From Bacteroidales bacterium (GTDB lineage Bacteria; Bacteroidota; Bacteroidia; Bacteroidales; UBA932): a stretch of DNA of 64,000 nucleotides. The stretch spans positions 1 to 64,000 of the forward strand of contig JAFRXO010000002.1 in NCBI GenBank assembly GCA_017443465.1. Reading direction: 5' to 3'. Positions 53,150-61,935 of the stretch are shown here, in pieces. Every line of letters begins with the position of its first letter. Position 1 is the stretch's first letter. A program made the position numbers and the translations under genes. The notes beneath the pieces were generated by a model, which ran no database searches, was not told where the DNA came from, and saw only the letters and a list, made by a program, of their open reading frames with translations.

Positions 53150-54325
53150 TTAAAGTTTCTGACGCCTCAGGAGAGCCTCGAGGAGATAGTAATCCGCATA
53201 GTTCAGCGGCACGTCAACATCGGAGCCGCCAGGAACGGAGCCACAAGAGTGCATCAGGATGAAGTTTCCGTTTTCGCCCTGTGCAGCACGGTACTCCGGC
53301 TTTGCGAGTGACTCTATGATCTTGTCCGCGCTGTCAAGATAAACCTGCTTACCGGTGATGGAATACAGCTCGCAGAAAGCGGATGCCATGATCGATGCGC
53401 AGGTGACTTCCTTATATGTGTTCGGAATGTCCGGGCAGTTGAAATCCCAGAACGGAACAAGGTCTTCCGGCATGGTCTTGTTGGTCAGGAGGAAATCGGC
53501 GATTTTCTCTGCCTGTGAGAGGTAACGCGGATCCTTGGTGAAGCGATATGCCATGGTGAAGCCGTAAAGACCCCAGGACTGTCCCCTGGCCCAGGCAGAC
53601 TCGTCTGCATAACCCTGGGCAGTCTGGCGGGCACGGATCTCTCCGGTCTCGGGATCGTAATCCACTACATGATAAGTGCTGTAGTCCGGACGGAAATGGT
53701 TCTGGATGGTCTTGTCGGCATGGCTGACGGCAACCTTCCAATAAGTGGAGTCTCCGGAGAACTGGGTAGCCTTGAAGAGGAGCTCGAGGTTCATCATGTT
53801 GTCGATGATGACAGGGCAGAGCCACTTGGCTGAAGTGTTCCAGGACTGGATGATCCCGGCTCCCGGATGGAACCTGGTGCAAAGGGATTTCGCCGACTGG
53901 ATCAGGACTTCCTTGTAAGCCTTCTGATCAACCAGGTCAGGAGCATACTGGAGTGCTCCGCCGTAGCTGGAATTCATCATGAAACCGATGTCATGATGAG
54001 AAGTCAGGAACTTGATTTCTTCCAGGTTCTCAGTCTGACGCTTGGCATAATCGGCGAAGGTCTTGTCGCCGGTAAGCGCATACATTTCCCACAGTGTGCC
54101 GGCGAAGAAACCAGAGGTCCATGCAGACTTTCCGACGAACTTGATCTGTCCGTTCTGGTAGGAATAAGGGATCTTTACTTCGGAGCCGTTGTCAGAAGCC
54201 GCAGCAAGGGCTTTTACCTGGACTTCAGCATTGCGGACATGGTCTTTGATAACCTTCTTGATGGGAGAGCCACAGGAAGTGACCGCGAAGGCAAGCACGA
54301 CCGCGCATACATTGTAGAACTTCAT
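53150..54325 (-). CDS. glycoside hydrolase family 88 (unsaturated glucuronyl hydrolase) lipoprotein
   Basis: 391 residues. Lipobox AVTSCGSP (Cys ~19), then an (alpha/alpha)6 barrel with GFFAGTLWEMYALTG, TSHHDIGFMMNSSYG (catalytic Asp), ADESAWARGQSWGLYGF (second Asp, family hallmark), and FWDFNCPDIPNTYKEVTCAS. GH88 enzymes hydrolyse the vinyl-ether bond of delta-4,5-unsaturated uronic acid oligosaccharides released by polysaccharide lyases, i.e. the product type of the PL8-like gene at 8,096-11,272. It has its own promoter (54351-54358) and converges with the epimerase gene four bases away. Confidence 0.92.
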   Translation of the reverse strand: MKFYNVCAVVLAFAVTSCGSPIKKVIKDHVRNAEVQVKALAAASDNGSEVKIPYSYQNGQIKFVGKSAWTSGFFAGTLWEMYALTGDKTFADYAKRQTENLEEIKFLTSHHDIGFMMNSSYGGALQYAPDLVDQKAYKEVLIQSAKSLCTRFHPGAGIIQSWNTSAKWLCPVIIDNMMNLELLFKATQFSGDSTYWKVAVSHADKTIQNHFRPDYSTYHVVDYDPETGEIRARQTAQGYADESAWARGQSWGLYGFTMAYRFTKDPRYLSQAEKIADFLLTNKTMPEDLVPFWDFNCPDIPNTYKEVTCASIMASAFCELYSITGKQVYLDSADKIIESLAKPEYRAAQGENGNFILMHSCGSVPGGSDVDVPLNYADYYLLEALLRRQKL

Positions 54326-54350
54326 GGTGATGGATGGTTATTTGTTTTGA

Positions 54351-54358
54351 CAAATATA
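54351..54358 (-). promoter_or_regulatory. -7 box of the GH88 gene
   Basis: TATATTTG on the minus strand, 25 bases before the ATG at 54325. Confidence 0.55.
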
Positions 54359-54399
54359 CTAATCTTTTTGCTATATTCGTAACTGGAGGACGGAATCTG

Positions 54400-55767
54400 A
54401 TGGCATCAACCGCTACAAATGCAAGAAACCAGGGAAGGCCTGACAACAGGACCTTCCTGACTACTGCGCCCGTCGGCAAAGTAATCTCCACGATGGCGGT
54501 TCCTACTGTAGTAAGCATGCTGGTAACAAGCATTTACAACATTGCCGACACTTATTTTGTGGGACTGATAAACACCCAGGCCACCGCTGCGGTAGGAGTC
54601 GTCTTCCCTGTAATGTCCATCATCCAGGCCATAGGCTTCTTCTTCGGGCAGGGATCCGGCACCTACATATCCCGCAAGCTGGGGGCAGATGAGAAACACG
54701 ATGCAGACCTGATGGCATCGACGGCCTTCTTCAGCGCCCTCGCATCCGGACTTCTGGTCACACTCCTGGGGCTCGCATGGCTCCGCCCCCTCTCCAGGGC
54801 CCTGGGTTCCACCCCTACGATCCTGCCCTACACCATAGATTACCTGGGTGTAATCCTCCTTGGCGCCCCGCTGATGACATGCTCGATGGTCCTCAACAAC
54901 CAGATGCGTTTCCAGGGCAATGCCGGGAAGGCCATGTTCGGAATGCTTGCCGGAGCCGGAATGAACCTCATCCTGGTGCCCCTGTTCATATTCGGCTTCA
55001 AGATGGGAATCCTGGGCTGCGCCATAGGAACCGTCCTGGCCCAGGCTTTCGGCTTCTTCACCCTGCTGGCCATGTCGCGGAGCAAAGAAAATATCAGCAT
55101 CAAGGCCAAATCATTTTCCACCCATAGGATCTACTACAGGGAAATACTCCGCGGCGGCACTCCGTCCCTCACCAGGCAGGTGCTCGCCTGCATATCCACA
55201 ATCCTCCTCAACGTCGCGGCCGGGGCATATGGAGACGCGGCAATCGCGGGAATGTCCATAGTAGGACGCCTGTCATTCGTCATATTCGCTACAATACTCG
55301 GCATAGGACAGGGCTTCCAGCCATTCTGCGGTTTCAATTACGGCGCGGGGAACTACGAACGGGTCCGCAAAGGAATATTCTACAGCATCAAGCTCTCGCT
55401 CAGCTTCCTGGCCCTGCTCTGCATCCCCTGCTTCATCTTCTCGCCTGAAATCATCTATCTGCTCCGTCACGACCCGCAGGTAGTAGCGGTCGGATCCACT
55501 GCATTCAGATGGCAGCTGTGCACCTATCCCCTTGCGGCTATAATAGTCGTGTCCACAATGGCCCTTCAGACAAGCGGACGGGCACTGATGGCCAACATCC
55601 TCTCCGCTTCCAGGAACGGACTGTTTTTCATTCCCCTGATCCTTATCCTTCCAAGGATCTTCGGGCTGCTGGGAGTAGAAATGTGCCAGGCTGTTGCCGA
55701 CCTGTTCTCATTCCTGGCCACCATACCGATAATGTACCGCTACCTTGAATCGATAAGGCAGCGGTAA
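54400..55767 (+). CDS. MATE family multidrug/Na+ antiporter
   Basis: 455 residues with twelve TM helices. MATE signatures: VISTMAVPTVVSMLVTSIYN, IADTYFVGLINTQATAAVG, GQGSGTYISRKLGA, and in the second half GQGFQPFCGFNYGAGNYERV. Exports organic cations or other toxic compounds using Na+ or H+. The ATG at 54400 is nine bases after a real Shine-Dalgarno GGAGGA (54385-54390), uncommon here, and a near-consensus -7 box TATATTCG lies at 54372-54379. Substrate cannot be told. Confidence 0.9.
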   Translation: MASTATNARNQGRPDNRTFLTTAPVGKVISTMAVPTVVSMLVTSIYNIADTYFVGLINTQATAAVGVVFPVMSIIQAIGFFFGQGSGTYISRKLGADEKHDADLMASTAFFSALASGLLVTLLGLAWLRPLSRALGSTPTILPYTIDYLGVILLGAPLMTCSMVLNNQMRFQGNAGKAMFGMLAGAGMNLILVPLFIFGFKMGILGCAIGTVLAQAFGFFTLLAMSRSKENISIKAKSFSTHRIYYREILRGGTPSLTRQVLACISTILLNVAAGAYGDAAIAGMSIVGRLSFVIFATILGIGQGFQPFCGFNYGAGNYERVRKGIFYSIKLSLSFLALLCIPCFIFSPEIIYLLRHDPQVVAVGSTAFRWQLCTYPLAAIIVVSTMALQTSGRALMANILSASRNGLFFIPLILILPRIFGLLGVEMCQAVADLFSFLATIPIMYRYLESIRQR

Positions 55768-55787
55768 CATATGGATCTGCAGTCCGG

Positions 55788-56792
55788 TCAGAGGACTGCT
55801 ACGGTCTGGAGTGAATTGTAGAGAGCCTCGATCACTGACGAGAAAGAATCTCCTGCAAATGTCTCGGTGAAAGTTCCGGCCTCGGTCACAATGCTCATCT
55901 TGCGGACTCCCGAAGAGAGCTGCTTGACCTGGTCGGCAGTCGGATAAAGGACAACCTCATTGTAAGTATCCCTCTGCTGCTTCATCTCGAGGATCGATCC
56001 GTCAGCGAAAGTGAAAGTCACTGGAATGTCGAAGCCCAGCAGGCGTTTTGCGGAGTCGTTCAGCCTGATGCTCAGGTCGTAATCTTCCTTGTTGGAGGAT
56101 TTGTAATAGATATAATTCATATTCACTCCGGTGACAAGGGATGCGCCTTCGACTTTGAGAGTCTTGGACACCACTGTCTTGGAGGAATTGTTGTCCGCAT
56201 AGCGTGCTACGTTGTCAACAAGCTCTCCTGAAGGCTTGCCTGCCTTCTTGACAGTCTCGGCCAGCTTACGCAGGTTCGAGGCAAACTCATCATTCGGGAA
56301 AGATTTCTGGATATATGAATCCGGATTCCAGCCGGTAGCCACATCGATGGACTTGACCCCTGAAAGGAGCCGGTTGAAATCGGAAGTTTCGTAAAGGTAT
56401 TTGCCCACGTTCCAGTAAACCCTCTTGCCCGAGCTGTTTACGAAGGCCCTCTTGTCACCGGCAGGAGATTCCATCTGCTTGCTGTTGACAACCTTGCTGT
56501 CATTGAGAGTGGCCCCGAGATTGACTCCCTTGGGAATGTTTACTGACGAAGCCTCTTCGAAATCCAGCTCCACTATCCACGCATCAGACTTGCCGTCAGG
56601 GAAGAGGATATACTCCAGACTCATCCAGAAAGGATGGACGTCGGTCTTTCCGCTGGCCACCCATATGCGTTCAGTGCGGACACGAGTGTAACCGTTGTAC
56701 TTATAATTGTGTCTGAGGAGGTTCTGAGCTCCTGAGGGGAGAGCCATCAGAATAAAAGCGGCCGCAGCCGTCATAAATCCAGATAATTTCAT
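55788..56792 (-). CDS. secreted protein of unknown function
   Basis: 334 residues, signal peptide MKLSGFMTAAAAFILMALPS (cleavage near GAQ), no Cys in the mature part. Beta-rich: YNGYTRVRTERIWVASGKTD, SLEYILFPDGKSDAWIVELD, a helical middle (FASNLRKLAETVKKAGKP), then a second beta domain (VSKTLKVEGASLVTGVNMNY, SIRLNDSAKRLLGFDIPVTF). I recognise no family. The two ends each look like a six-strand beta sandwich, so it may be a tandem-domain periplasmic binding protein. Own promoter at 56818-56825; divergent from dcuB. Confidence 0.7.
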   Translation of the reverse strand: MKLSGFMTAAAAFILMALPSGAQNLLRHNYKYNGYTRVRTERIWVASGKTDVHPFWMSLEYILFPDGKSDAWIVELDFEEASSVNIPKGVNLGATLNDSKVVNSKQMESPAGDKRAFVNSSGKRVYWNVGKYLYETSDFNRLLSGVKSIDVATGWNPDSYIQKSFPNDEFASNLRKLAETVKKAGKPSGELVDNVARYADNNSSKTVVSKTLKVEGASLVTGVNMNYIYYKSSNKEDYDLSIRLNDSAKRLLGFDIPVTFTFADGSILEMKQQRDTYNEVVLYPTADQVKQLSSGVRKMSIVTEAGTFTETFAGDSFSSVIEALYNSLQTVAVL

Positions 56793-56817
56793 TGTCAAAA
56801 AAGCCAGTTTTACTGTG

Positions 56818-56825
56818 CAAATTTA
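56818..56825 (-). promoter_or_regulatory. -7 box of the secreted unknown
   Basis: TAAATTTG on the minus strand, 25 bases before the ATG at 56792. Confidence 0.55.
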
Positions 56826-56908
56826 TAATAATTCCGCTTTAAATTAATATCTTTACGGAACGTACAATCACATACACAGACTTTACTCAACAATAACCGC
56901 ACCACTTC

Positions 56909-58288
56909 ATGACCGCATTAATGATTATTGAGCTCCTGATCGTGCTCGCCGCATTGTATGTTGGATCCCGCTATGGAAGCCTGGCCCTCGGAGCCATTTC
57001 CGGAATCGGCCTTGCCATCCTGGTCTTCGGCTTCGGCCTCAAGCCCGGCACTCCTCCTACGGACGTCATCTACATAATCATAGCAGCAGTAACCTGCGCA
57101 GGAACCTTACAGGCATCGGGAGGTATGGACTGGATGATCCAGATTGCTGAGAAGATGCTCCGCAAGCATCCCCAGCACATTACTTTCCTTGCTCCTTTCA
57201 CGACTTTCTTCCTGACGGTCCTTGTAGGAACCGGACATGTCGTCTACACAATCATGCCGATCATATGCGACATCGCCCTCAAGAAAGGGATCAGGCCTGA
57301 AAGGCCCTGCGGAGTCGCTTCGGTGGCCTCACAGGTAGGAATCACCTGCTCCCCGATCGCGGCTGCGGTTGTCGGTTTCGTAACCATTTCCAACGCCAAC
57401 GGCTACATGGTTTCCATCCCTCAGGTGCTTATGGTAACCATTCCCGCATGTATGTGCGGACTGCTCTGCGCCGCAGCGGCATCCTACAACAGGGGAAAAG
57501 ACCTCGACAAGGACCCGGTGTTCCAGGCGAAAATCGCCAATCCGGAGCAGCGTGCATATGTTTACGGCGGTTCCGCCACAACCCTTGAGAAGGTCATCAG
57601 CAAGAACGCCAAGATCTCCGTTTACGTTTTCCTGACCGCACTTCTGGTGATTGTCGGCTTCGCTTTCTGCCAGATGATCCACGTCAACAAGGGAGGCGAG
57701 GAAGTCACACTCGCTGCCGCCATGGGCATTCCGAAGATGAACATTATCATCCAGATCATCATGCTCACCGCAGCTGCCATAAACATAATGCTCTGCAAAG
57801 CCGACCCGAAGAAAGCAGTGGCAGGAGCCGTCTGGCAGTCCGGAATGGTTGCAGTGGTCGCTATTTTCGGTATCGCCTGGCTGGCCGATACCTACTTCGC
57901 CAACTACATGGATGAGATGAAGAGCATGCTGGCCGGAATCGTAGAACAATATCCATGGGCAATCGCCCTGGTCTTCTTCCTGGTATCGGTCCTGATCAAC
58001 TCCCAGGGCGCAGTAGTGGTGGCAATGCTCCCCCTCGCCTATTCACTCGGAATTCCGGGGCACGTACTTCTGGGTGTCCTCCCCAGCGTCTATGGCTATT
58101 TCTTCATCCCGAACTATCCTTCTGACATCGCCACGGTCAACTTCGACCGTTCAGGCACAACCGTCATCGGAAAGTACCTGCTGAACCATTCGTTCATGAT
58201 GCCGGGACTGATCAGCATCGTGGTTTCGACGATACTGGGATATATGATCACAACAGTCCTTTTCCCCGGCTTCTTCTCCTCATTCTAG
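56909..58288 (+). CDS. dcuB: anaerobic C4-dicarboxylate antiporter, DcuA/DcuB family
   Basis: 459 residues, about ten to twelve TM segments. DcuA/B signatures: ALMIIELLIVLAALYVGSRYG, GGMDWMIQIAEKMLRKHPQ, FLTVLVGTGHVVYTIMPIIC, GVASVASQVGITCSPIAAA and FFIPNYPSDIATVNFDRSGT. It exchanges external fumarate, malate or aspartate with internal succinate in fumarate-respiring anaerobes, matching a succinate-producing Bacteroidales. DcuA and DcuB are not separable from sequence alone. Its stop codon TAG shares the CTAG palindrome with the stop of the convergent LytTR gene. A box TATCTTTA at 56849-56856 may be its -7. Confidence 0.93.
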   Translation: MTALMIIELLIVLAALYVGSRYGSLALGAISGIGLAILVFGFGLKPGTPPTDVIYIIIAAVTCAGTLQASGGMDWMIQIAEKMLRKHPQHITFLAPFTTFFLTVLVGTGHVVYTIMPIICDIALKKGIRPERPCGVASVASQVGITCSPIAAAVVGFVTISNANGYMVSIPQVLMVTIPACMCGLLCAAAASYNRGKDLDKDPVFQAKIANPEQRAYVYGGSATTLEKVISKNAKISVYVFLTALLVIVGFAFCQMIHVNKGGEEVTLAAAMGIPKMNIIIQIIMLTAAAINIMLCKADPKKAVAGAVWQSGMVAVVAIFGIAWLADTYFANYMDEMKSMLAGIVEQYPWAIALVFFLVSVLINSQGAVVVAMLPLAYSLGIPGHVLLGVLPSVYGYFFIPNYPSDIATVNFDRSGTTVIGKYLLNHSFMMPGLISIVVSTILGYMITTVLFPGFFSSF

Positions 58289-59013
58289 TTGCCCAGGAAC
58301 TTGGAATCTATATAAGCTGAAAGGGAGTCTTTGTAGAGGTCCCCTATGGGGAGGGTGACATCGCCCTCGAGTTGGACGTGCCCCTTGGTCACCGACTTTA
58401 TCTTCTTGAGATTGATTATGTAGGACCGGTGGATCCTCATGAAGGAATCCGACGGGAGCCGGTCCTCCATCTTCTTGAGGCTCAGCAGGACTACGATAGC
58501 ATCCTTCTGGCCCTCAAGCCAGATCTTTATGTACTCGCTCATGCTCTCTACATAGCGGATAGACGGGACCTCGACTCTGAGTACCTTATAATCGGTCTTG
58601 AAAAAGAGGGCGTTGTCGCTGTCGGCCTTGGAGACCAGGGACTCGGCATGAAGAAGGTTCCACTGTTTCCTCACTTTTTCAGCCACCTGCCGGAAATCAT
58701 TGAAACTGAATGGCTTTAGAAGATAACCCAAAGCTTCGACCTTGTAACCCTCGACGGCATATTCCGAGTAGGCGGTGGTAAGCACCACCATAGGAGGGTC
58801 AGGCAGGAAACGGACCAGGTCCAAGCCGTTCATGTCCGGCATGTTGACATCCACGAACATCACATCAACCTGATTGGCCAAGAGATACTTCTGGGCTTCA
58901 ACCGAGCTCTGGAACGAGCCTGCGAGTTCAAAGTAAGGAACTTTGCCTATGTAGGAAACCAGCTGTTGGAGAGCCAGCGGTTCATCATCTATTGCAACAC
59001 AACGAATCATCAT
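58285..59013 (-). CDS. LytTR-type response regulator
   Basis: 242 residues: receiver domain (CVAIDDEPLALQQLVSYI, phospho-acceptor Asp55 in VMFVDVNMPDMNG, KP in LLKPFSF) and a C-terminal LytTR DNA-binding domain (VEVPSIRYVESMSEYIKIWL, FMRIHRSYIINLKKI). LytTR regulators bind direct repeats upstream of target promoters. The ATG overlaps the histidine kinase stop (59010-59013), so the pair is translationally coupled. Convergent and overlapping dcuB by four bases. Confidence 0.93.
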   Translation of the reverse strand: MMIRCVAIDDEPLALQQLVSYIGKVPYFELAGSFQSSVEAQKYLLANQVDVMFVDVNMPDMNGLDLVRFLPDPPMVVLTTAYSEYAVEGYKVEALGYLLKPFSFNDFRQVAEKVRKQWNLLHAESLVSKADSDNALFFKTDYKVLRVEVPSIRYVESMSEYIKIWLEGQKDAIVVLLSLKKMEDRLPSDSFMRIHRSYIINLKKIKSVTKGHVQLEGDVTLPIGDLYKDSLSAYIDSKFLGN

Positions 59014-60161
59014 ACCTGAGTGTTGGTCTGGGACGGGGGTATTTCCAGATGTACGTGATAATCTTCCGGTTTCTTGTCAATATCCAGCACGTACTGGCTG
59101 CCGTAAAGCAAAGATAATCTTTTTCTCACATTCTCCATTCCAATACCTCCGTAATTGTCCCGGCTTTCATGTCGCTTGTTGCTGCAGTCGAATACCAGGC
59201 CGCCTGAGGGGGAAGGACGCATGCTGATATCGATGGAACTGTCCGATGTATAGCTGATTCCGTGCTTGAAAGCATTCTCCACGAAATTGACCAGCAGAAG
59301 CGGCGGCACCATCACCCCCGGCATATCTTCGGGAAAATCCAGGTTGATCTTAACGGAATCCGAGTACCTGATGCTCATAAGCGACACGTACTGACGAAGG
59401 AAATTCGCCTCTTTTTCATATGTGATCAGATTCTGGTCACCATCATAGAGAACATACCTCATCAGTTTCGAGAGCTCCACTATCACTTCCTTCGCTTTTT
59501 CCAGATCGATATCCACAAGGGAGTGGATATTGTTCAAGGTATTCATGAAGAAATGCGGATTGATCTGGTTCCTCAGATACTGCAGTTCCTGGGATATCTT
59601 CTCTTTCTCCAGTTCGGCTATCCGTTTGCGTTCATCCTCGACGGTCCTGGCATACACTATCCCGAAGTCAGCCATTACGAGCAACACGGCCAGCAGGGAC
59701 TTCATCATTTCAGGCGACATCGGCCTGTTTTTCTCCCCGGGACGTCCTTTCGGCCCCGGCATCATCCGGGGACCTCCCTGCATATCTTTACGGGGAGGCA
59801 TATGCCCTGGAGGCGCTTCATGCCAACGGGCCGGCTCCGGAAGATTTCCGGGCACGTCCTTCCTGACCTGGAGAAGGATGAAGCCCCCGAGGAGAAGGAC
59901 GGTTATGATACCGGGAAGCAGGAATCTCCCCGTCCTGATCCATAGCTGGACCGCAGTCAGTTCGAAAACGACCAGAAGGATCAGGAACGGCAGGAGAGCC
60001 TGGAATACAGTCTTGAAAGTAGACAGGATATCTATCTGGTTCCCTCCCCGGACTGCTTCTCCGAAGCACATCACCACCACGAGGACCAGATAGATTGCGG
60101 CCGGGACTCCTAACACCTGGCCGGCACGCTTAATCAGTTTTTTGCCTTTAAAACCTGACAT
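59010..60161 (-). CDS. LytS-type sensor histidine kinase with Met/His-rich extracytoplasmic loop
   Basis: 383 residues. Four TMs (about 18-35, 53-75, 80-98, 153-171), then a coiled-coil and His-kinase domain (QINPHFFMNTLNNIHSLVDI with phospho-His203, PF06580 type) and HATPase (FVENAFKHGI, GGIGMENVRKRL). Positive-inside topology puts the ~54-residue loop between TM3 and TM4 in the periplasm; it is rich in Pro, Met and His (HEAPPGHMPPRKDM, GGPRMMPGP, MSPEMM), a composition seen in Cu(I)/Ag(I)-binding segments. Metal sensing is inference. The ATG at 60161 (MSGFKGKK) was chosen over one at 60191. It overlaps the LytTR gene by four bases. Confidence 0.88.
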   Translation of the reverse strand: MSGFKGKKLIKRAGQVLGVPAAIYLVLVVVMCFGEAVRGGNQIDILSTFKTVFQALLPFLILLVVFELTAVQLWIRTGRFLLPGIITVLLLGGFILLQVRKDVPGNLPEPARWHEAPPGHMPPRKDMQGGPRMMPGPKGRPGEKNRPMSPEMMKSLLAVLLVMADFGIVYARTVEDERKRIAELEKEKISQELQYLRNQINPHFFMNTLNNIHSLVDIDLEKAKEVIVELSKLMRYVLYDGDQNLITYEKEANFLRQYVSLMSIRYSDSVKINLDFPEDMPGVMVPPLLLVNFVENAFKHGISYTSDSSIDISMRPSPSGGLVFDCSNKRHESRDNYGGIGMENVRKRLSLLYGSQYVLDIDKKPEDYHVHLEIPPSQTNTQV

Positions 60162-60167
60162 AACATT

Positions 60168-60195
60168 CCCGGTGCGAAGATAACAGCGCACCGGG
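60168..60195. repeat. 9-bp inverted repeat just upstream of the LytS-type kinase gene
   Basis: CCCGGTGCG and CGCACCGGG are perfect inverted repeats separated by 10 bases, ending seven bases before the kinase ATG at 60161. On the kinase mRNA it would fold at the ribosome-binding region; it could equally be an operator. Either would regulate the kinase-regulator pair. Confidence 0.5.
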
Positions 60196-60202
60196 GACTT
60201 TC

Positions 60203-60225
60203 AAAAAGGATTCAGCGAATCCTTT
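60203..60225 (-). terminator. Rho-independent terminator of the outer-membrane barrel gene
   Basis: On the minus strand AAAGGATTC-GCT-GAATCCTTT is a perfect 9-bp hairpin followed by a T-run, 34 bases after the stop codon of the barrel gene at 60259. It separates that gene from the two-component operon. Confidence 0.75.
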
Positions 60226-60258
60226 GTTCTTCTCTGCGAAAAGTTTACGCGAGGATTG

Positions 60259-60759
60259 TCAGAACAGATAGCGGATGCTGAGTACCGGGAAAAATATGTT
60301 TCCGGCATCGAACACATCATTCCAGAACTCTCCGTCGGAATATCCGAGGATCGGACGAACGTCAGCGGAGATCTGCAGCGGGAACCAGAACTGGAACTCG
60401 AGACCGAACTGGCCTACGACTCCGAACATGGCCTTGTTCTCCCAGCTTCCATCCTCCTGCTTCTTTGGCACGGACCCGACTGCGACACCTGGACCTGCGT
60501 ACCATGACCAGCTACCGCGTGGAGTCCAGTCAGGCTGGGCGAAAACCCAGTTGTATGTTCCTGTAGCAAGAAAACCGGAATGATTGCTATAAGTATATGC
60601 ACCCAGATCGATCTCCATGAAATTGGGGTCACCGATATAGTGCTCGTAGCTGGCCTCAAGAGGACCATAGCCGAATCTTCCACCGATAGCCTTGGGCTGG
60701 GCGGAAGCGACGGCTCCCATGGTAATTATCGCGACAGCGATGAGAATGATCTTTTTCAT
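60259..60759 (-). CDS. outer-membrane beta-barrel protein
   Basis: 166 residues: signal peptide MKKIILIAVAIITMGAVASA (cleavage after AQP) and amphipathic strands ending in an aromatic (GGRFGYGPLEASYEHYI, FLATGTYNWVF, SWSWYAGPGVAVG, FGLEFQFWFPLQISADVRPI, NIFFPVLSIRYLF). Terminal Phe and eight-strand length fit an OmpW/opacity-type small barrel. No enzyme motif. The start at 60759 gives the signal peptide; promoter at 60788-60795, terminator at 60203-60225. Lies directly upstream of the LytS/LytR pair. Confidence 0.82.
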   Translation of the reverse strand: MKKIILIAVAIITMGAVASAQPKAIGGRFGYGPLEASYEHYIGDPNFMEIDLGAYTYSNHSGFLATGTYNWVFAQPDWTPRGSWSWYAGPGVAVGSVPKKQEDGSWENKAMFGVVGQFGLEFQFWFPLQISADVRPILGYSDGEFWNDVFDAGNIFFPVLSIRYLF

Positions 60760-60787
60760 TTTCACTTTCTGTTTAGCATTACAGATA

Positions 60788-60795
60788 CAAATATA
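60788..60795 (-). promoter_or_regulatory. -7 box of the outer-membrane barrel gene
   Basis: TATATTTG on the minus strand, 28 bases before the ATG at 60759. Confidence 0.55.
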
Positions 60796-60806
60796 ACTTT
60801 TTTTCC

Positions 60807-61931
60807 TCAAAGGCAATTGTCCACCGGATTGGAATAGATGCCAAGGAAAATGTCCCTCAGGGCGTCCATGTCATCCACATCATATGTATCCAGGATCTTC
60901 ATATGCTCCTCGAATGCCTTTTTCTGCGCAGACGTGTAGCGGGAGTGGAAATGCCTGGAGCCATAGCGGATGTCATGGGCTATGAAATTGTTGGGATACA
61001 GACGGTAGCCCTTGAATATCCTCGAGTCTATGAGTGAAGCCACGGCACGGTTGAACTCCACCTTCGTAAGGGAGTCATATGCCTGCAGGTCGCTTTCGGT
61101 TATACGCGGACATATGCAGTAATGCACCCTGCCCTTGAATGAAGTGATTCCGCTGAGGATGCTGCTGATGTCCTCTCCGGGCTTCTTGACATATTTCTGG
61201 CTTCGCGACTGATAGAGCTCCAGGGCCTTCTGGACGTCACAGGGCTCCCATTCATATGACACCGCCACAGGTACGATGTTCTCGCTTGCAAGCGCGCGGA
61301 CCTTGTCGTTGGACTGGCTCATTCCGAACATCTTTATGATTCCCTGGTCGGTCCTGTCATTGCCATCCTTCGTCCTGCCGTTGCGCTGGGCGATCCAGAC
61401 GGAAGCGCCCTTATCCACTATGGCCTGCCTGATGTAATCGGAAAGATGACGGGACTTGTTGTAGAAATCCTTGGGCGAGCCTCCCCTCTCTACGCGGAAC
61501 ATCTTGTTGGAACGGCCTATGTCAACTACCAGCTGGGGAGACATCAGGTTGGCTCCGAATGTGATTTCGCTGGTATCCATCCCATTGTCCACCAGGATGT
61601 TCTGAAGCAGGGATGCATCCAGCATGATGTCACGGTGGTTGGCCACGAAAAGATGGGCCGCGCCCTTGTCCAGGGAATCGACCCCTTCATATGTCAGTTC
61701 AGAGATGCTCCGCCTGATTACCTGCTCATTGACATAGTACATCACCTTGTGCTGGAACTCCCACACGGTCCCGATCGACGCGACCATCTCCCTCACGTCC
61801 TCCACGCTCCTGTCAGGAAAGACATATGCAGCCAGAAGGGCGAAGAAATCGCTGGAAGCGATACGCTTCATCGCATCCGGCACTTCCCCGTCCCGATAAG
61901 GCCTTATGTCGTCGAAAAGGTCCTGACCCAT
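60807..61931 (-). CDS. glycerol-phosphate acyltransferase-like (PlsC fold) protein
   Basis: 374 residues. The acyltransferase signature HLFVANHRDIMLDASLLQ (catalytic His99, Asp105) with KMFRVERGGSPKDFYN (phosphate-binding region) and VWIAQRNGRTKDGNDRTDQG (third block) identifies the PlsC/PlsB superfamily. The spacing NHRDIMLD is the HX5D variant common in Bacteroidota proteins that are larger than E. coli PlsC. It attaches an acyl chain to glycerol-3-phosphate or a related lipid; exact acceptor unknown. It starts four bases after the PaaK-like gene stop, so the two are coexpressed. Confidence 0.85.
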   Translation of the reverse strand: MGQDLFDDIRPYRDGEVPDAMKRIASSDFFALLAAYVFPDRSVEDVREMVASIGTVWEFQHKVMYYVNEQVIRRSISELTYEGVDSLDKGAAHLFVANHRDIMLDASLLQNILVDNGMDTSEITFGANLMSPQLVVDIGRSNKMFRVERGGSPKDFYNKSRHLSDYIRQAIVDKGASVWIAQRNGRTKDGNDRTDQGIIKMFGMSQSNDKVRALASENIVPVAVSYEWEPCDVQKALELYQSRSQKYVKKPGEDISSILSGITSFKGRVHYCICPRITESDLQAYDSLTKVEFNRAVASLIDSRIFKGYRLYPNNFIAHDIRYGSRHFHSRYTSAQKKAFEEHMKILDTYDVDDMDALRDIFLGIYSNPVDNCL

Positions 61932-61935
61932 CTTT

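Noticed and set aside
58285-58288. CTAG shared by two stop codons as a regulatory site
   Set aside because: A four-base coincidence of convergent stops is enough explanation; no further symmetry around it.
60475-60500. Second sigma-54-like site TGGCACGGACCCGACTGC inside the barrel gene
   Set aside because: The -24 part matches but TTGC is missing at the right distance and it lies within coding sequence.
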